Shown piece after piece: positions 17,238 through 26,859 of a stretch of DNA of 64,000 nt. Positions within the stretch are counted from its first letter, which is position 1. Every line of letters starts with the position of its first letter. The translations under genes and the position numbers were made by a program. The DNA is from an uncultured Sinobacteraceae bacterium (GTDB lineage Bacteria > Pseudomonadota > Gammaproteobacteria > Nevskiales > Nevskiaceae), in the NCBI GenBank assembly GCA_903822975.1, contig CAIJRD010000012.1:922658-986657 (forward strand), given 5' to 3'. The notes beneath the pieces were generated by a model. That model searched no databases, was not told where the DNA came from, and worked only from the letters and a program-made list of their open reading frames with translations.

Positions 17238-18062
17238 ATGAGCGTCGTGCTCGGACTGCTGGTGGGCCTGGTGCTTGGACTGACCGGCGCCGGCGGCTCG
17301 GTATTCGCCGTGCCGCTGTTGGTGTTCGGCCTCGGCTGGACGCCGTTGCAAGCCGCACCGGTGGCCTTGATCGCGGTGTGTGTGGCCGCGGCATTCGGTA
17401 CGGTGGTGGCCTGGGATTTGAGCTTCGTGCGCTATCGCGCCGCATTGTTGATGTCGTTCGTCGGACTGTTCACCGCTCCGCTGGGTCTGCTGCTCGGCCT
17501 GCATTTGCCAGCGCCTGCACTCGGCGTACTGTTCGCCGGCGTACTGGTGGTCGTGGCGACGCGCATGTGGCTGCAAGCACGCCGACATCCGCAAGACGCA
17601 CGCGTGGTCCGCGCCACCGTGCACAGCGAGAGCGCAGACGATGCACGCGGCGGTCCGTTGTGTCGCAGCAGCGTCGACAGCGGGCGCCTGCTGTGGACGC
17701 CGCGCTGTGCCTCGGCGATTGTCGGCATCGGTGCCGGCTCGGGATTTCTGAGCGGATTGCTCGGTGTCGGCGGCGGTTTCGTCATCGTGCCGGCGCTGCG
17801 TGCGACAACCACGCTCTCGGTGCACTCGGCCGTCGCAACTTCGCTGATGGCAATCGCGCTGACCAGCGCCGGCACCGTCGCTACGATGCTGGCCTTCGGC
17901 CGCCCGCTGCCTTGGCTGGTCGCTCTGCCGTTCGTTGCCGGCGCGCTGGGCGGCATGCTGGCGGGACGTCGCCTCGCCCCGCGACTCGCCGGCCCGCTGA
18001 TGCAGCAATGCTTCGCCGTGCTGATGCTGATCGCCGCCTTCGCACTGCTGACACGAACCTGA
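17238..18062 (+). CDS. TauE/SafE family sulfite/anion exporter
   Basis: A 274-residue membrane protein with about eight hydrophobic segments. Repeated glycine-rich motifs GLTGAGGSVFAVPLLV and GLLGVGGGFVIVPAL mark the two TauE halves. A charged cytoplasmic loop lies in the middle (about residues 112-150). The family exports sulfite or sulfonate-type anions. Between a persulfide-type regulator and a persulfide dioxygenase, export of the sulfite made by the dioxygenase is the natural role. Confidence 0.9.
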   Translation: MSVVLGLLVGLVLGLTGAGGSVFAVPLLVFGLGWTPLQAAPVALIAVCVAAAFGTVVAWDLSFVRYRAALLMSFVGLFTAPLGLLLGLHLPAPALGVLFAGVLVVVATRMWLQARRHPQDARVVRATVHSESADDARGGPLCRSSVDSGRLLWTPRCASAIVGIGAGSGFLSGLLGVGGGFVIVPALRATTTLSVHSAVATSLMAIALTSAGTVATMLAFGRPLPWLVALPFVAGALGGMLAGRRLAPRLAGPLMQQCFAVLMLIAAFALLTRT

Positions 18063-18077
18063 ACGACACTGCCCGCC

Positions 18078-18788
18078 ATGATCTTTCGACAGTTCTTCGA
18101 CATCGATTCGAGCACCTACACCTACTTGCTGGCGTCCGGACATGGCCGTGAAGCGCTGATCATCGATCCGGTCAAGGAACGGCTGAATGATTACTTGCAG
18201 GCGATCGCGCAGCTCGAACTCAAACTGGTGCGCGCGATCGATACGCATACGCATGCCGATCACATCACGGCACTTGGCGACTTGCGCGAACACTGCGGCT
18301 GCGTGACCTTGATGGGCGAATTCAGCAAGGCCGAATGCGTTTCGCAACGCGTCGTCGACGGCGAACAGCTCGATGTGGACGGCGTTCGTCTGCAGGCGCT
18401 CTACACGCCGGGCCACACCAACGAATCGTTCAGCTTCGTGCTCGATCCCGACGCACCGCGCGCGGTGTTCAGCGGCGATGTGCTGCTGATCCGCGGCACC
18501 GGTCGCACCGACTTCCAGGGCGGCGACGCCGGTGCTTCCTGGGACTCGATCGTCGGCCGGCTGTTCGCACTGCCCGACGAAACGCTTCTTTACCCGGCGC
18601 ATGATTACCTGGGCCGCACGGTATCCGCGATCGGCGAAGAACGACGACTCAATCCAAGGCTCGCCGGCAAGACCCGCGCCGAATACATCGCGCTGATGCA
18701 TGCGCTGCAACTGCCGCACCCACGACTGATGGATATCGCGGTGCCGGCCAATCTGGCCTGCGGACGGCCGACGCAGGCGACGAACTAG
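18078..18788 (+). CDS. Persulfide dioxygenase (ETHE1-like metallo-beta-lactamase fold)
   Basis: A 236-residue mononuclear-iron enzyme that oxidises glutathione persulfide to sulfite. It carries the MBL signature THTHADHITALG, the second metal motif TPGHTNES and FSGDVLLIRGTGRTDFQGG, which is diagnostic of ETHE1/PDO-type enzymes rather than glyoxalase II. It ends the CsoR-TauE-PDO operon, 15 bases after tauE. No rhodanese domain is fused. Confidence 0.92.
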   Translation: MIFRQFFDIDSSTYTYLLASGHGREALIIDPVKERLNDYLQAIAQLELKLVRAIDTHTHADHITALGDLREHCGCVTLMGEFSKAECVSQRVVDGEQLDVDGVRLQALYTPGHTNESFSFVLDPDAPRAVFSGDVLLIRGTGRTDFQGGDAGASWDSIVGRLFALPDETLLYPAHDYLGRTVSAIGEERRLNPRLAGKTRAEYIALMHALQLPHPRLMDIAVPANLACGRPTQATN

Positions 18789-19206
18789 CCCGCGCGGCAG
18801 GCTCACTGCGCCGCACGCATCGGTGCATTGAAGGCGCACCGAAAGCACACCGAACGCGCACTGAAAGCTCCCTGGCAGTGCCACGAGGGCGCCCGCGTCG
18901 GTGTCGCCGGCCTTCGGCACTTCGGCGGCGTTTGCCCTCCCCAAGTGGAGTGCAGGGAATGCGCGAAGTGCGAAAGTTGCGAGGCGCTGCGCAACTCGTA
19001 TGGATACATACCTTGCGGCGCAGTTTCAAATCTTGCAGTATGCCGATCTAGACGATCACCCCACCCCATTCGAGTCCACCCGGTGCGACGGAGCAAACGG
19101 TGGCCGACGTCGCCAACCGAATGCCCCCGGCCCGCAGCGACCGAGCTTCGGCGTTGGCAACGCCCGCAACTCGCAACCGCCGGCCGCCTGAGCAAGGCCC
19201 ATTCCG
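18789..19206. other. 418-base interval without a supported gene
   Basis: The interval contains imperfect GCACYGAAAGC-type direct repeats near 18830-18870 and one copy of the regulon palindrome at 18998-19011. Open frames here have poor codon character. No terminator with a T-tract was seen after the persulfide dioxygenase. Confidence 0.45.
18998..19011 (+). promoter_or_regulatory. Operator-like palindrome (site 2 of 9)
   Basis: GTATGGATACATAC, identical in all 14 bases to the copy at the reductase-like operon promoter (45920-45933). The nearest downstream start is the small secreted protein at 19207, 196 bases away, so its target is less certain than for the other sites. Confidence 0.5.
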
Positions 19207-19623
19207 ATGTTCAAACCTTCCAAGCAGCTGTGCATCGCCAGCGCCATCTTTGCCGCGCTGCTGTGCGGCTATGTCGATGTCGTCTGCGCACAACAGATCT
19301 CGACGCCCGATCCGGTGCTGTACTACCTCGACAAATCCAAGCGTTCGCTCAGCTCCTGGTCGGCAATCGTCAAGATCGAGCACAAGCGCCAGAGCGCGGA
19401 CGCGCTGAAACCGGTCTACGAAGCCGCGCGCGATGCCGCACGCAATGAAGACCAGCGGCGTGCGCTGGCCAAACATTGGTCGATGTTGCGACGTTGCACG
19501 AGCGATCTCGGCGACGGCTACGATCAGTTTCAGGACTTCTACGCGCGCGATCGCCAGCGCTGCGTCGACGAACTCGACCAACGTGCGGCCTTGGTGCTGA
19601 CCGCAGCGATCACGCCCTCATAA
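19207..19623 (+). CDS. Small exported protein, function unknown
   Basis: A 138-residue protein with a signal peptide (SIFAALLCGYVDVVCAQQ, cleavage probably after VCA) and a charged helical mature part containing two further cysteines (RRCTSDLGD, RQRCVDEL) that could form a disulfide. No family is recognised. It precedes a lipoprotein gene by about 120 bases on the same strand. Confidence 0.65.
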   Translation: MFKPSKQLCIASAIFAALLCGYVDVVCAQQISTPDPVLYYLDKSKRSLSSWSAIVKIEHKRQSADALKPVYEAARDAARNEDQRRALAKHWSMLRRCTSDLGDGYDQFQDFYARDRQRCVDELDQRAALVLTAAITPS

Positions 19624-19667
19624 TCAAGTCGCGTGGGATCAAGCCACGTGGGATCAAACCACACGGG
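19623..19667. repeat. Three imperfect 15-bp tandem units
   Basis: ATCAAGTCGCGTGGG, ATCAAGCCACGTGGG and ATCAAACCACACGGG follow one another directly after the stop codon of the small exported protein. Confidence 0.85.
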
Positions 19668-19740
19668 CGATGTCGCGGGCGTGGAACAGTCGCACGTACA
19701 AGCAGTCAAACACGAAATCAAAAATCCTGGAGGCAAGCGC

Positions 19741-20541
19741 GTGATCAATTTCCCAACCAAACTGCCCTCGCGGCTCGCAGCACTGCTGGGCGCTGCCGCA
19801 CTTTCGGCCTGCGGCGGCGGCGTCGGTCAAACCGGCAATGAAGATGCCGGCAGCGTCGCGGGCATTTATCAGGGTCTGCTGGTCTCGAATGGCGCGAGCT
19901 ATCAGCTGGTCGGCCTGGTCGATGCCAATGGCAACGCACGCTTCGTTGAATCGACCACCGGCACGCCACTGGCACTGATCGTCCCGAGCGCGCCGCTGGC
20001 GCCGTCGACCAATGGCGCGTTCACGCTGGGCTTTACCGCCTTGGCGCTGAACGACACGGTGCTGGACAACGGCGCATCCAGTGAGACCGGCACGATTACC
20101 GGCACGGTGGTGACCGGCGACAGCATCCAGGGCAGCTTTACCGATAGCGGCGAGCAGACCGGTACGGTCACGCTGAATTTCGACAGCGCCGACTACGACC
20201 GGCCGGCCGCGCTGACGATCATCGGACCGATCGCCTACGGCTTCAGCTACGTCAGCGGCGGGCAAACCTATACCGGCTCGATCGTGATCAGCAACACCGG
20301 CAGCTTCACCGGCACCGACACACAGAACTGCCAGTACAACGGCAGCGTCAGCGTGCCGAACCCGGCGCGCAATCTCTATGCGGTGACGATCAACGACAGC
20401 TGCAGCAGCGGCGGTACGTTGTCCGGCCTCGGCACGTTCTTCCCGGCCACCAGCACGCAGCCGGCGAAATTCGAAGTTGCTGCCAACAACAGCAGCTTCG
20501 GCATCGCCACGGTGCTGACTGCGACGGGTGCGGCGCCCTAA
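19741..20541 (+). CDS. Putative lipoprotein, beta-rich, function unknown
   Basis: A 266-residue protein with a lipobox (LSAC) after a short hydrophobic leader, so probably anchored in the outer membrane. The mature part is rich in Gly, Thr and Ser with alternating hydrophobic residues (GTITGTVVTGDSIQGSFT), typical of a beta-sandwich or barrel-like surface protein. GGAGG eight bases upstream supports the GTG at 19741; the frame is open upstream. No domain is recognised. Confidence 0.75.
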   Translation: MINFPTKLPSRLAALLGAAALSACGGGVGQTGNEDAGSVAGIYQGLLVSNGASYQLVGLVDANGNARFVESTTGTPLALIVPSAPLAPSTNGAFTLGFTALALNDTVLDNGASSETGTITGTVVTGDSIQGSFTDSGEQTGTVTLNFDSADYDRPAALTIIGPIAYGFSYVSGGQTYTGSIVISNTGSFTGTDTQNCQYNGSVSVPNPARNLYAVTINDSCSSGGTLSGLGTFFPATSTQPAKFEVAANNSSFGIATVLTATGAAP

Positions 20542-20617
20542 AGCAGCGGTATTGGTTTGAGGCGCTGCGCCCGGCTCTCGCAACTGCCGCGAGTCACTGG
20601 ATCGGGAATGCGAAACC

Positions 20618-20655
20618 GCCTGGCAAGAACGTCGACGACGATGAGCTTGCCAGGC
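20618..20655. terminator. 10-bp stem-loop between convergent genes
   Basis: GCCTGGCAAG and CTTGCCAGGC form a perfect stem with an 18-base loop between the lipoprotein gene and the minus-strand NTF2-like gene. No T-tract follows on either strand. Confidence 0.45.
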
Positions 20656-20663
20656 TTCAAGCC

Positions 20664-21059
20664 TCAGCTTGCGCTGGCCGGCAGCAGTGGCCGCGGATCG
20701 AAGTAGTCGGACCAGCGCACGATCTTGCCGTTGCGAACGGTCAGCGCGCCGGCCAGCGGAAACGACAGCAGGCGCGTGCCGTCGGCCGTGTCCATGTGAT
20801 CGACGCGCTCGGTCAGCACAACGTCGCCGCTGACGGCGATCGTCACCAGATCGACCTTCAGTGCGTCCAGCGCGTAGCCGTCCATAAAGCTGCGCATCAT
20901 GCCGAGGATCGCCGCCTTGCCGTTGGCGCTCGGCAGGCCGCTGTTGTCCCAGACGCAGTCGTCCGCCATGTAGGTTTCGCAGGCGCTGATCAGCCCGCCC
21001 TTGCCGCTGCCGAGTTGCGCAAAGAATGCGCGCACCACGGTTTCCGGATTCTGGTTCAT
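20664..21059 (-). CDS. SnoaL/limonene-1,2-epoxide hydrolase-like NTF2 protein
   Basis: A 131-residue NTF2-fold protein. The start PETVVRAFFAQLGSG and the segment ERVDHMDTADGTRLLSFPLAGALTVRNGKIVRWSDYFDP resemble limonene-1,2-epoxide hydrolase-type and SnoaL-like proteins, in which the D-x-F/Y-D ending is common. The acid-rich LTERVDHM segment may hold catalytic residues, but true epoxide hydrolase activity is not established. It is the second gene of a minus-strand pair with the DUF3237 gene (19 bases apart). Confidence 0.75.
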   Translation of the reverse strand: MNQNPETVVRAFFAQLGSGKGGLISACETYMADDCVWDNSGLPSANGKAAILGMMRSFMDGYALDALKVDLVTIAVSGDVVLTERVDHMDTADGTRLLSFPLAGALTVRNGKIVRWSDYFDPRPLLPASAS

Positions 21060-21078
21060 CGCCTCGCTCCTGCGCCGC

Positions 21079-21543
21079 CTACAGCACGCGATACACGCGA
21101 TATTCGACCTTGCCACCATCGAGCAAGCGCCCGGCGGCAACGAACAGGCTCTGGTTGACCCAGGCGTAATGCGGATCGCCGCATTCCATCCGCGGCGTCG
21201 TGCGCAGGTAAGCGTCTGCGAACTGCGTACCGCGGCCGCTCTGCAGTGCAGCGCCGACGGCTTCGTTCATCTGCAGCAGGCCTTGGTAATGGACGTAGAT
21301 GAACGCACCGTCGTGCGTTTCGATCTGGCCGCGCACATCGACGCGCCCATAGCCATCCGGTCCGATCTGCAACCAGTCGCCGCCACCGAGGAACTTGCCG
21401 TTGAGGCGCGTGCCGCTGACCTCGCCGCCCGTCATCGGAAAGCACATGCGTGCGCCCATTGGTGCTGCGCCCACGTCGACCGGCGCGCCGACCTGTGCGT
21501 TGAAGGTGAATTCGTGCTGCAGCGTTACGGCTTCCTGCGTCAT
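21079..21543 (-). CDS. DUF3237 domain protein
   Basis: A 154-residue protein filling the DUF3237 domain: MGARMCFPMTGGEVSG, GGGDWLQIGPDGYGRVDVRGQIETHDGAFIYVHYQG and FETADAYLRTTPRME-like ending are typical. The family has a lipocalin-like barrel and no known reaction. It often accompanies degradation genes for cyclic compounds, and here it is paired with an NTF2-like gene 19 bases downstream. Confidence 0.85.
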   Translation of the reverse strand: MTQEAVTLQHEFTFNAQVGAPVDVGAAPMGARMCFPMTGGEVSGTRLNGKFLGGGDWLQIGPDGYGRVDVRGQIETHDGAFIYVHYQGLLQMNEAVGAALQSGRGTQFADAYLRTTPRMECGDPHYAWVNQSLFVAAGRLLDGGKVEYRVYRVL

Positions 21544-21788
21544 CGCGTGCTCCTCGTTGGGCGCCCATGTCGGACGCGTTTTGTTATGAGTCCGTGAATG
21601 CGTGTATCTCGACGTGCTACTGCTTCGCTAGCACGCAAGCGGTCGGGCTGGTGCTGTCGCTGGCGACTGCGTGCGCGGCTCACCGCCTTGGCCCTCGGCA
21701 GCGACCGAAGACGACGCGCCTGCGGGTGACGAAGCTTCCATCGATTCCGCCGCGGTCCGCATCGTTCGATGTAAGCGAGATCCGCCGG

Positions 21789-22679
21789 TCAGGCGCGTTT
21801 TGCTTTCGCCGTTGCCGTGTCGGACTTGGTCAGGCGTGCGTCGATCCAGGCGCCGAGATCGGCCAAGACCTTTGCGCGATCGTCCGGAAACTCGTTGAAA
21901 ATTTCGTGATACAGCCCTGGAAACACATTCAAGGTCTTGTCGGTCGAGCCGATGCGTGCGAATACCATCTCGCTGCCGGAAACGCCGGCCAGCTTGTCTT
22001 CGCCGCCGTGCAGAATCAGCAGCGGCAAAGTGAGAATCGACAGCGCCGCCGGCAGCCATTCAACCAGCTTGATGATTTCGCCGAGCGTGCGCGCCGGCAC
22101 CTTGCCGTGGCAGTTCAGCGGATCCGCACCGTAGTCGGCAACGGCGGCCGGATCGCGGCTGACCAGATCCGGGCGAACGGCGAACAGGCCGAGCTTGGGT
22201 GCTACCGCCGACAAGAACTTCGCCAGCGGCCCGAGGTAGGGCGGCGCACCGTCGAGTGCCACGGCCGGGCCGGACAGAATCAGGCCGTCGAGCTTGCCTT
22301 GGAATTTCAGCGCGTAGCTGAGCGATAAGGCACCACCCATGCTGTGACCGAGCAGGAACAGTGGCCGCTTCAGCGCCAGCGTGCGCTGCTCGCGCCGCGC
22401 GAGATCGACCAGTTGATCGATATCCGCCACCGCGTTGGCGAATCGATCGACAAAGGCGCGCGGACCGCCGCTGCGGCCATGGCCGCGATGATCGAGTGCA
22501 TACACCGCGCAGCCGTGCGCACAGAGAAATTCCGCCACATGCGCATAGCGGCCGCTGTGCTCGCCGAGGCCATGCGCAATGACCACCACTGCGCGCGGAT
22601 CTTTCGGAATCCAAGACTGGCGGAAGATGCTGATCTTGCCGACGCCGTCGAGCGTGCCTTCCGTGTGCTTGATGTTCAT
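21789..22679 (-). CDS. Monoacylglycerol lipase-like alpha/beta hydrolase
   Basis: A 296-residue serine hydrolase of the lysophospholipase/monoglyceride lipase group. The oxyanion motif AHGLGEHSGRY, the LDHRGHGRSGG motif and the nucleophile elbow GHSMGG are all present; an Asp (LHGGEDKLAG) and a His (GLYHEIFNE) complete the triad. Its ATG overlaps the stop of the wax-synthase gene (ATGA), so the two are coupled. It would release fatty acids from mono- or lysolipids and so balance storage lipid made by the upstream genes. Confidence 0.9.
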   Translation of the reverse strand: MNIKHTEGTLDGVGKISIFRQSWIPKDPRAVVVIAHGLGEHSGRYAHVAEFLCAHGCAVYALDHRGHGRSGGPRAFVDRFANAVADIDQLVDLARREQRTLALKRPLFLLGHSMGGALSLSYALKFQGKLDGLILSGPAVALDGAPPYLGPLAKFLSAVAPKLGLFAVRPDLVSRDPAAVADYGADPLNCHGKVPARTLGEIIKLVEWLPAALSILTLPLLILHGGEDKLAGVSGSEMVFARIGSTDKTLNVFPGLYHEIFNEFPDDRAKVLADLGAWIDARLTKSDTATAKAKRA

Positions 22680-24226
22680 GCGTCCACCGATGCGCGCGAG
22701 CGCTTGGATTGCGTTGAAGGTTTGCGCGGCTTGCTTGCGCGCGCCGGCTTTGCGTCGCTGGCGTCTTCGCCGATCGTCGCCTGCACCGGTTGTGGCTTGA
22801 TGATTGCCGCGGCCGAACCATCGCGACCGAGCGCAAGCATTTCCTCGAGCCCTTCGCGCAGGCAGTCGACCAGCAGTTCGGGTTCGACCACCGCTGCGCG
22901 ATCGCTGTTGATGCCAATGCAGCAGCGGCCGTTGTGCGTGATCATCGCAATCATCATGGCGCAGCCCGGCACCGGTGCGAACGGCCAGAACTGCGTGACC
23001 TGCGCGCCCGCCATGTACAGCGGCTCCGCGATGCCGGGAATGTTGCTGATCTGCGCGTCCTGCGCGGTGGTAAACGATGCGGTGAGCGCGGTCATCGCCG
23101 CGGTCGGCAATTTCGTCACCACCGGCATCAGGTGCACCATCACACCGATGGCCGGCTCGCTGCGCGCATCGCGCACGAAGGCCTGGATGTGACGCACGCG
23201 CGCGATCGGATCGCGCTCGTCGATCGGCGCCGGATACTGCGTGCCTGCGAATTTGTTGCCGCCCATGCTGTCGCCTTCCTTGCGCAGACTGATCGGAAAG
23301 CCGATCGGCATCTGCTTCAAGGGCACGCCCATTGCCTCGTGATAGCGACGGAAGCCGCCGATCAGGCCGGCGAGAAACGCGTCATTCAGCGAGCCTTCGC
23401 AGGCGCGTGCGGCCGCCTTCAGTTCGATCAATGGAAGGTCGATGCCGTCGAAGCGCCACGACAGGCTGCGACGTTTCAGGATCGGCGAACCGGCGACTGG
23501 CTTGATCGCCAGCACACGCTGCGCGGACTTGCCGTAATCGAGCGCCTCGCGCAGCGCCTCGGGATCGGAGGCGGCCCGGCTGGCACCCTGAATCAGCGTG
23601 CTGACTGCGGACGCTGCCGCCTGCGGCAAGGCCAACAGGTTCGCGAGCGACAGGCGACCCGCGTGTCGCGTGCGTGTCGCGGCTGTGGTCTTCGGCCACA
23701 CCCGCGGCGTATGTTCGCGGCTGCGGCTCAACACACGACTCAGCAACTGGATGATGCCGAGACCGTCGGACGTGGCATGGTGCAACTTGAGGATATAGGC
23801 CGCGCGCCCAGCTTCGAGCCCCTCCACCAGCGTGCCTTCCCAGGGCGGACGCGCGCGGTCGAACGGGCTCATCGCCAGCGTCTGCGCCAAGTCGAACAGC
23901 TGACGTTCGCTGCCCGGCGCCGGCAGCGAAACGCGACGCAGGTGATAGTCGAGATTGAACTGCGTGTCTTCGACCCAGACCGGCAGCCCGATCTTCGGAT
24001 CCAGTACGCGCTGACGGAAGCGCGGCACCGCGCGCACCAGCCACTGGTGCCCGCGGTACAAGCGCGGCCAGTCGGGTGCGCGGTCGAGCACGAACACCGA
24101 CGTCGTGGTCGAGCGCAGGCGCGGGTCCACTTCGGCACGCCACATCACCGCCTCGAATGCGCTCAATTGCGCAGGGCCGCCCCAAGACTGCAGCTCCGCG
24201 AGGTTCTGTTGCTCGTCTTCCGACAT
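22676..24226 (-). CDS. Wax ester synthase/diacylglycerol acyltransferase (WS/DGAT)
   Basis: A 516-residue acyl-CoA-dependent O-acyltransferase that makes wax esters or triacylglycerol. The condensing motif HHATSDGLGI (HHxxxDG) lies near residue 145, and the C-terminal NISNIPG-type segment (AQISNIPGIAEPLYMAGA) is present. A Lys/Ser/Ala-rich tail of about 30 residues follows. It is 78 bases after gpsA and overlaps the lipase gene by 4 bases. The position next to a full glycerolipid pathway favours triacylglycerol synthesis, but wax-ester activity is equally possible for the family. Confidence 0.92.
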   Translation of the reverse strand: MSEDEQQNLAELQSWGGPAQLSAFEAVMWRAEVDPRLRSTTTSVFVLDRAPDWPRLYRGHQWLVRAVPRFRQRVLDPKIGLPVWVEDTQFNLDYHLRRVSLPAPGSERQLFDLAQTLAMSPFDRARPPWEGTLVEGLEAGRAAYILKLHHATSDGLGIIQLLSRVLSRSREHTPRVWPKTTAATRTRHAGRLSLANLLALPQAAASAVSTLIQGASRAASDPEALREALDYGKSAQRVLAIKPVAGSPILKRRSLSWRFDGIDLPLIELKAAARACEGSLNDAFLAGLIGGFRRYHEAMGVPLKQMPIGFPISLRKEGDSMGGNKFAGTQYPAPIDERDPIARVRHIQAFVRDARSEPAIGVMVHLMPVVTKLPTAAMTALTASFTTAQDAQISNIPGIAEPLYMAGAQVTQFWPFAPVPGCAMMIAMITHNGRCCIGINSDRAAVVEPELLVDCLREGLEEMLALGRDGSAAAIIKPQPVQATIGEDASDAKPARASKPRKPSTQSKRSRASVDA

Positions 24227-24304
24227 GTTTGCGCTCTGCCCTGGTTGTGCTGCTCTTTACGTAGCGATGATAAAAGTAACTTTTCGCGGCGCCGCCAGTC
24301 TCGA

Positions 24305-25312
24305 TCACGCCGCTTCGTGCTCCGAGCCGGGCGCGATGCGACGCAAGCCGCGGAACGCTTGCATGACGGTGCGCTCGCCCTTGACCACGCCGCACACTTC
24401 GGCCGCGATCGGCAGCGTCACCTGATACTGCGCAGCAAGCTCCATCACCACGGTGCTGGTCTTGATGCCTTCGGCGACCATGTGCATCGACGTGACGATC
24501 TGCGGCACGGTTTCGCCGAGCGCGAGCCGCTCGCCGACCTGACGATTGCGCGACAGCGGACTCATGCAGGTGGTCAGCAGGTCGCCGAGTCCGGTGAGGC
24601 CGGCAAAACTTTCGGCGCGACCGCCGAGTGCCACACCCAGTCGGGTGATTTCGGCGAGCCCGCGCGTGATCACCAGCGAGCGCGTGTTGTGGCCGACACC
24701 GAGACCATCGCCCATGCCGGCGGAGATGGCGATGACGTTTTTCAGCGGACCGCCGAGTTCGCAGCCGATCACGTCGGTATTGGTGTAGACGCGGAACACG
24801 CGGCTACCGAACAGCGGCTGCAGCGCGCGCGCAACCTGCTCGTCGGTCATCGCGATCACGGCTGCGGCGGCGAGCCCCTGCAACACTTCGCGGGCGATAT
24901 TCGGTCCAGCCAGCACGCCGGCCGGATGACCCGGCAGTTCCTCGTTGATGATCTGCGTCATGCGCAGATGGCTGCCCTGTTCGAGCCCTTTGGCGAGACT
25001 GATCACCGGCACCCAGGCGCGCAGAATCGGCGCGCAGGCTTTCAATGTTTCGCGCATCGCGTGCGAAGGCACGCCCATCACCAGCACGTCGCAATCGGCC
25101 AGGGCTTCTTCGAGCGAGGCGGTCGCGCGCAGATTCTTGTGCAGCGGCAGATCGCCGAGATAGCGCGCATTGCGATGCTCGCGATTGATTTCGTCAGCAG
25201 CCTCAGCGTTGCGCAGCCAAAGGGTCGTGCTTGCATTCGCAGCGATCAGTGAAGCAACCGTCGTCCCCCAGGAGCCGCCGCCCAGCACACAGACGCGCTT
25301 GCGCCGAATCAC
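24305..25312 (-). CDS. gpsA: NAD(P)-dependent glycerol-3-phosphate dehydrogenase
   Basis: A 335-residue cytosolic dehydrogenase that makes sn-glycerol 3-phosphate from dihydroxyacetone phosphate. The N-terminal Rossmann motif [12 protein letters not shown], the conserved [34 protein letters not shown] with catalytic Lys, and [12 protein letters not shown] are all intact. Its ATG overlaps the stop of the HAD-PlsC gene by 4 bases. In this operon it supplies the backbone for the PlsB step encoded upstream. Whether it is the only gpsA of the cell is not known. Confidence 0.95.
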   Translation of the reverse strand: MIRRKRVCVLGGGSWGTTVASLIAANASTTLWLRNAEAADEINREHRNARYLGDLPLHKNLRATASLEEALADCDVLVMGVPSHAMRETLKACAPILRAWVPVISLAKGLEQGSHLRMTQIINEELPGHPAGVLAGPNIAREVLQGLAAAAVIAMTDEQVARALQPLFGSRVFRVYTNTDVIGCELGGPLKNVIAISAGMGDGLGVGHNTRSLVITRGLAEITRLGVALGGRAESFAGLTGLGDLLTTCMSPLSRNRQVGERLALGETVPQIVTSMHMVAEGIKTSTVVMELAAQYQVTLPIAAEVCGVVKGERTVMQAFRGLRRIAPGSEHEAA

Positions 25313-26859
25313 GCGCGTGCTCCCGCCTTGCGCCGCTTGGATGTGGATGCAGCGCCCGGCACAACGCCTGGCACAGGGCCCGGCACAACGACAGACACAG
25401 CGCCGGGCGCAGGCAGTGCTGCGGTTTCGCCGGGCCAGTGTTCCAGCGTGTCGATGAATTGCTGGCGCACTTCGGCAACCTTCGCGTCCATCTCGGAAGA
25501 CTTCCAGGCCGTCACATCGATCGGTGGCAGCACAGCAACCTGCACCTTGCCGGGCCGGAAGCTCTGGCCGTTACGCGACATCATTTCGGCGGCATTGCGA
25601 ATCACCACCGGCACCACCGGAACGCCGGCCTGGCGTGCAATATGGAAGGCGCCCTTCTTGAAAGGCCCGACGCGCGGCGAGCATGAGCGCGTGCCTTCTG
25701 GCGCAATGCACAGACACAAGCCGCCCTTGATCTTCTCGACCACGGGCGCGAGTGCTTCGCGCGCGTGCGCAACATTGGCGCGATCGATGAACACCATATC
25801 GGCCATGCGCATGAACGGTCCGAAGCCGGGCGTATTGGCGGCTTCTTTTTTTGCAACACCGGTGAAGCCACGCCGCGTGATGTACATCATCACGAAGAAA
25901 TCGAGCTTGCTCTGGTGATTCAGCAGGAACACCGCCGGGCGTTGCGCCCACAGGTTGTGTTCGCCGTGCACTTCGACTTCGATGCCGGCAACGGCGAGTC
26001 CCCAGTCGCTGCCGACGGCGCTGATCATGTCGACCGCGCGGCGCGTCTTGCCGGTGGCCTTGGCGTAACCCAGACCGATCGCAAAGCTCACCGCCATCGC
26101 GCCGTAAGCGCCGACCGTGCGCGCCACCGCCGCCAGCGTCGGCTTGCTGCGCCGCTCGAACTTCAGAATCGGCCAGCCCTGCTCGCGCGCGACTTCATGC
26201 AGCTGCGGCTTGCCATTGACCGCGGTCGCATGGCCGACGGTTTTCAGGAACGGTACATCCTCGTTGCCGTTGGCATACGCGAAGCAGTGCTTCAGCGCGA
26301 CCTTGTGGGTCTTGGCAAATTTCTTCACCGCGTTGGCCTTGCCCTCGCCCCACAGCGGTTCGCCCACCAGGCCACCGGTCAGTCGGCCGTTGCGCACCAT
26401 CGGCTGCGTGCACAGCAGATGCTCGATGCCCATTTCGGCAGCCAGCGGCGCGGCCTGATACGGCGTGGCCGACGAGGCGATGACGACCGTATGGCCACGG
26501 CGCTTGTGTGCCTGCACCAACCGCCAGGCTTCCGGAAACAGCCAGTCCGAGATCTTTTCCTTGAACAGCCGCGTCCATAAGGCGCGCATCTCGTCTTCGC
26601 TGCGACCGGCCCAGTCGAGCACGCCGTTGCTGATGATCTTCTTGAATTCCTCGTCGCTGATTTCGCCCTGCACCAGCAACGAGAGCATGCCGGCGATCTC
26701 GCACCAGTCGGCTTCGCCCGAGCGAATGCGATCGGTGAAATACGCGGTGGCGGAATAGCTGTCGATCAGCGTGCCGTCGAAATCGAAGAATGCGCAGATC
26801 GCCTCGCCTTCGGGCGCGGCATTCACTGCGGCAAGCGCGTCGTCGATCGTGTACGTCAT
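25309..26859 (-). CDS. HAD-IB phosphatase/1-acylglycerol-3-phosphate acyltransferase fusion (PlsC type)
   Basis: A 516-residue fusion. The first 240 residues are a SerB-like HAD-IB phosphatase with motif [11 protein letters not shown] and motif II/III segments ([18 protein letters not shown]). The second half is a PlsC acyltransferase with NHQSKLDFF (HX4D) and APEGTRS. The C-terminal tail is rich in Pro-Gly-Val and lysine and arises from a repeated stretch of DNA. One protein could therefore acylate lysophosphatidic acid and remove the phosphate to give diacylglycerol, the substrate of the downstream WS/DGAT. That phosphatase target is inference. It overlaps both neighbours by 4 bases. Confidence 0.92.
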   Translation of the reverse strand: MTYTIDDALAAVNAAPEGEAICAFFDFDGTLIDSYSATAYFTDRIRSGEADWCEIAGMLSLLVQGEISDEEFKKIISNGVLDWAGRSEDEMRALWTRLFKEKISDWLFPEAWRLVQAHKRRGHTVVIASSATPYQAAPLAAEMGIEHLLCTQPMVRNGRLTGGLVGEPLWGEGKANAVKKFAKTHKVALKHCFAYANGNEDVPFLKTVGHATAVNGKPQLHEVAREQGWPILKFERRSKPTLAAVARTVGAYGAMAVSFAIGLGYAKATGKTRRAVDMISAVGSDWGLAVAGIEVEVHGEHNLWAQRPAVFLLNHQSKLDFFVMMYITRRGFTGVAKKEAANTPGFGPFMRMADMVFIDRANVAHAREALAPVVEKIKGGLCLCIAPEGTRSCSPRVGPFKKGAFHIARQAGVPVVPVVIRNAAEMMSRNGQSFRPGKVQVAVLPPIDVTAWKSSEMDAKVAEVRQQFIDTLEHWPGETAALPAPGAVSVVVPGPVPGVVPGAASTSKRRKAGARA

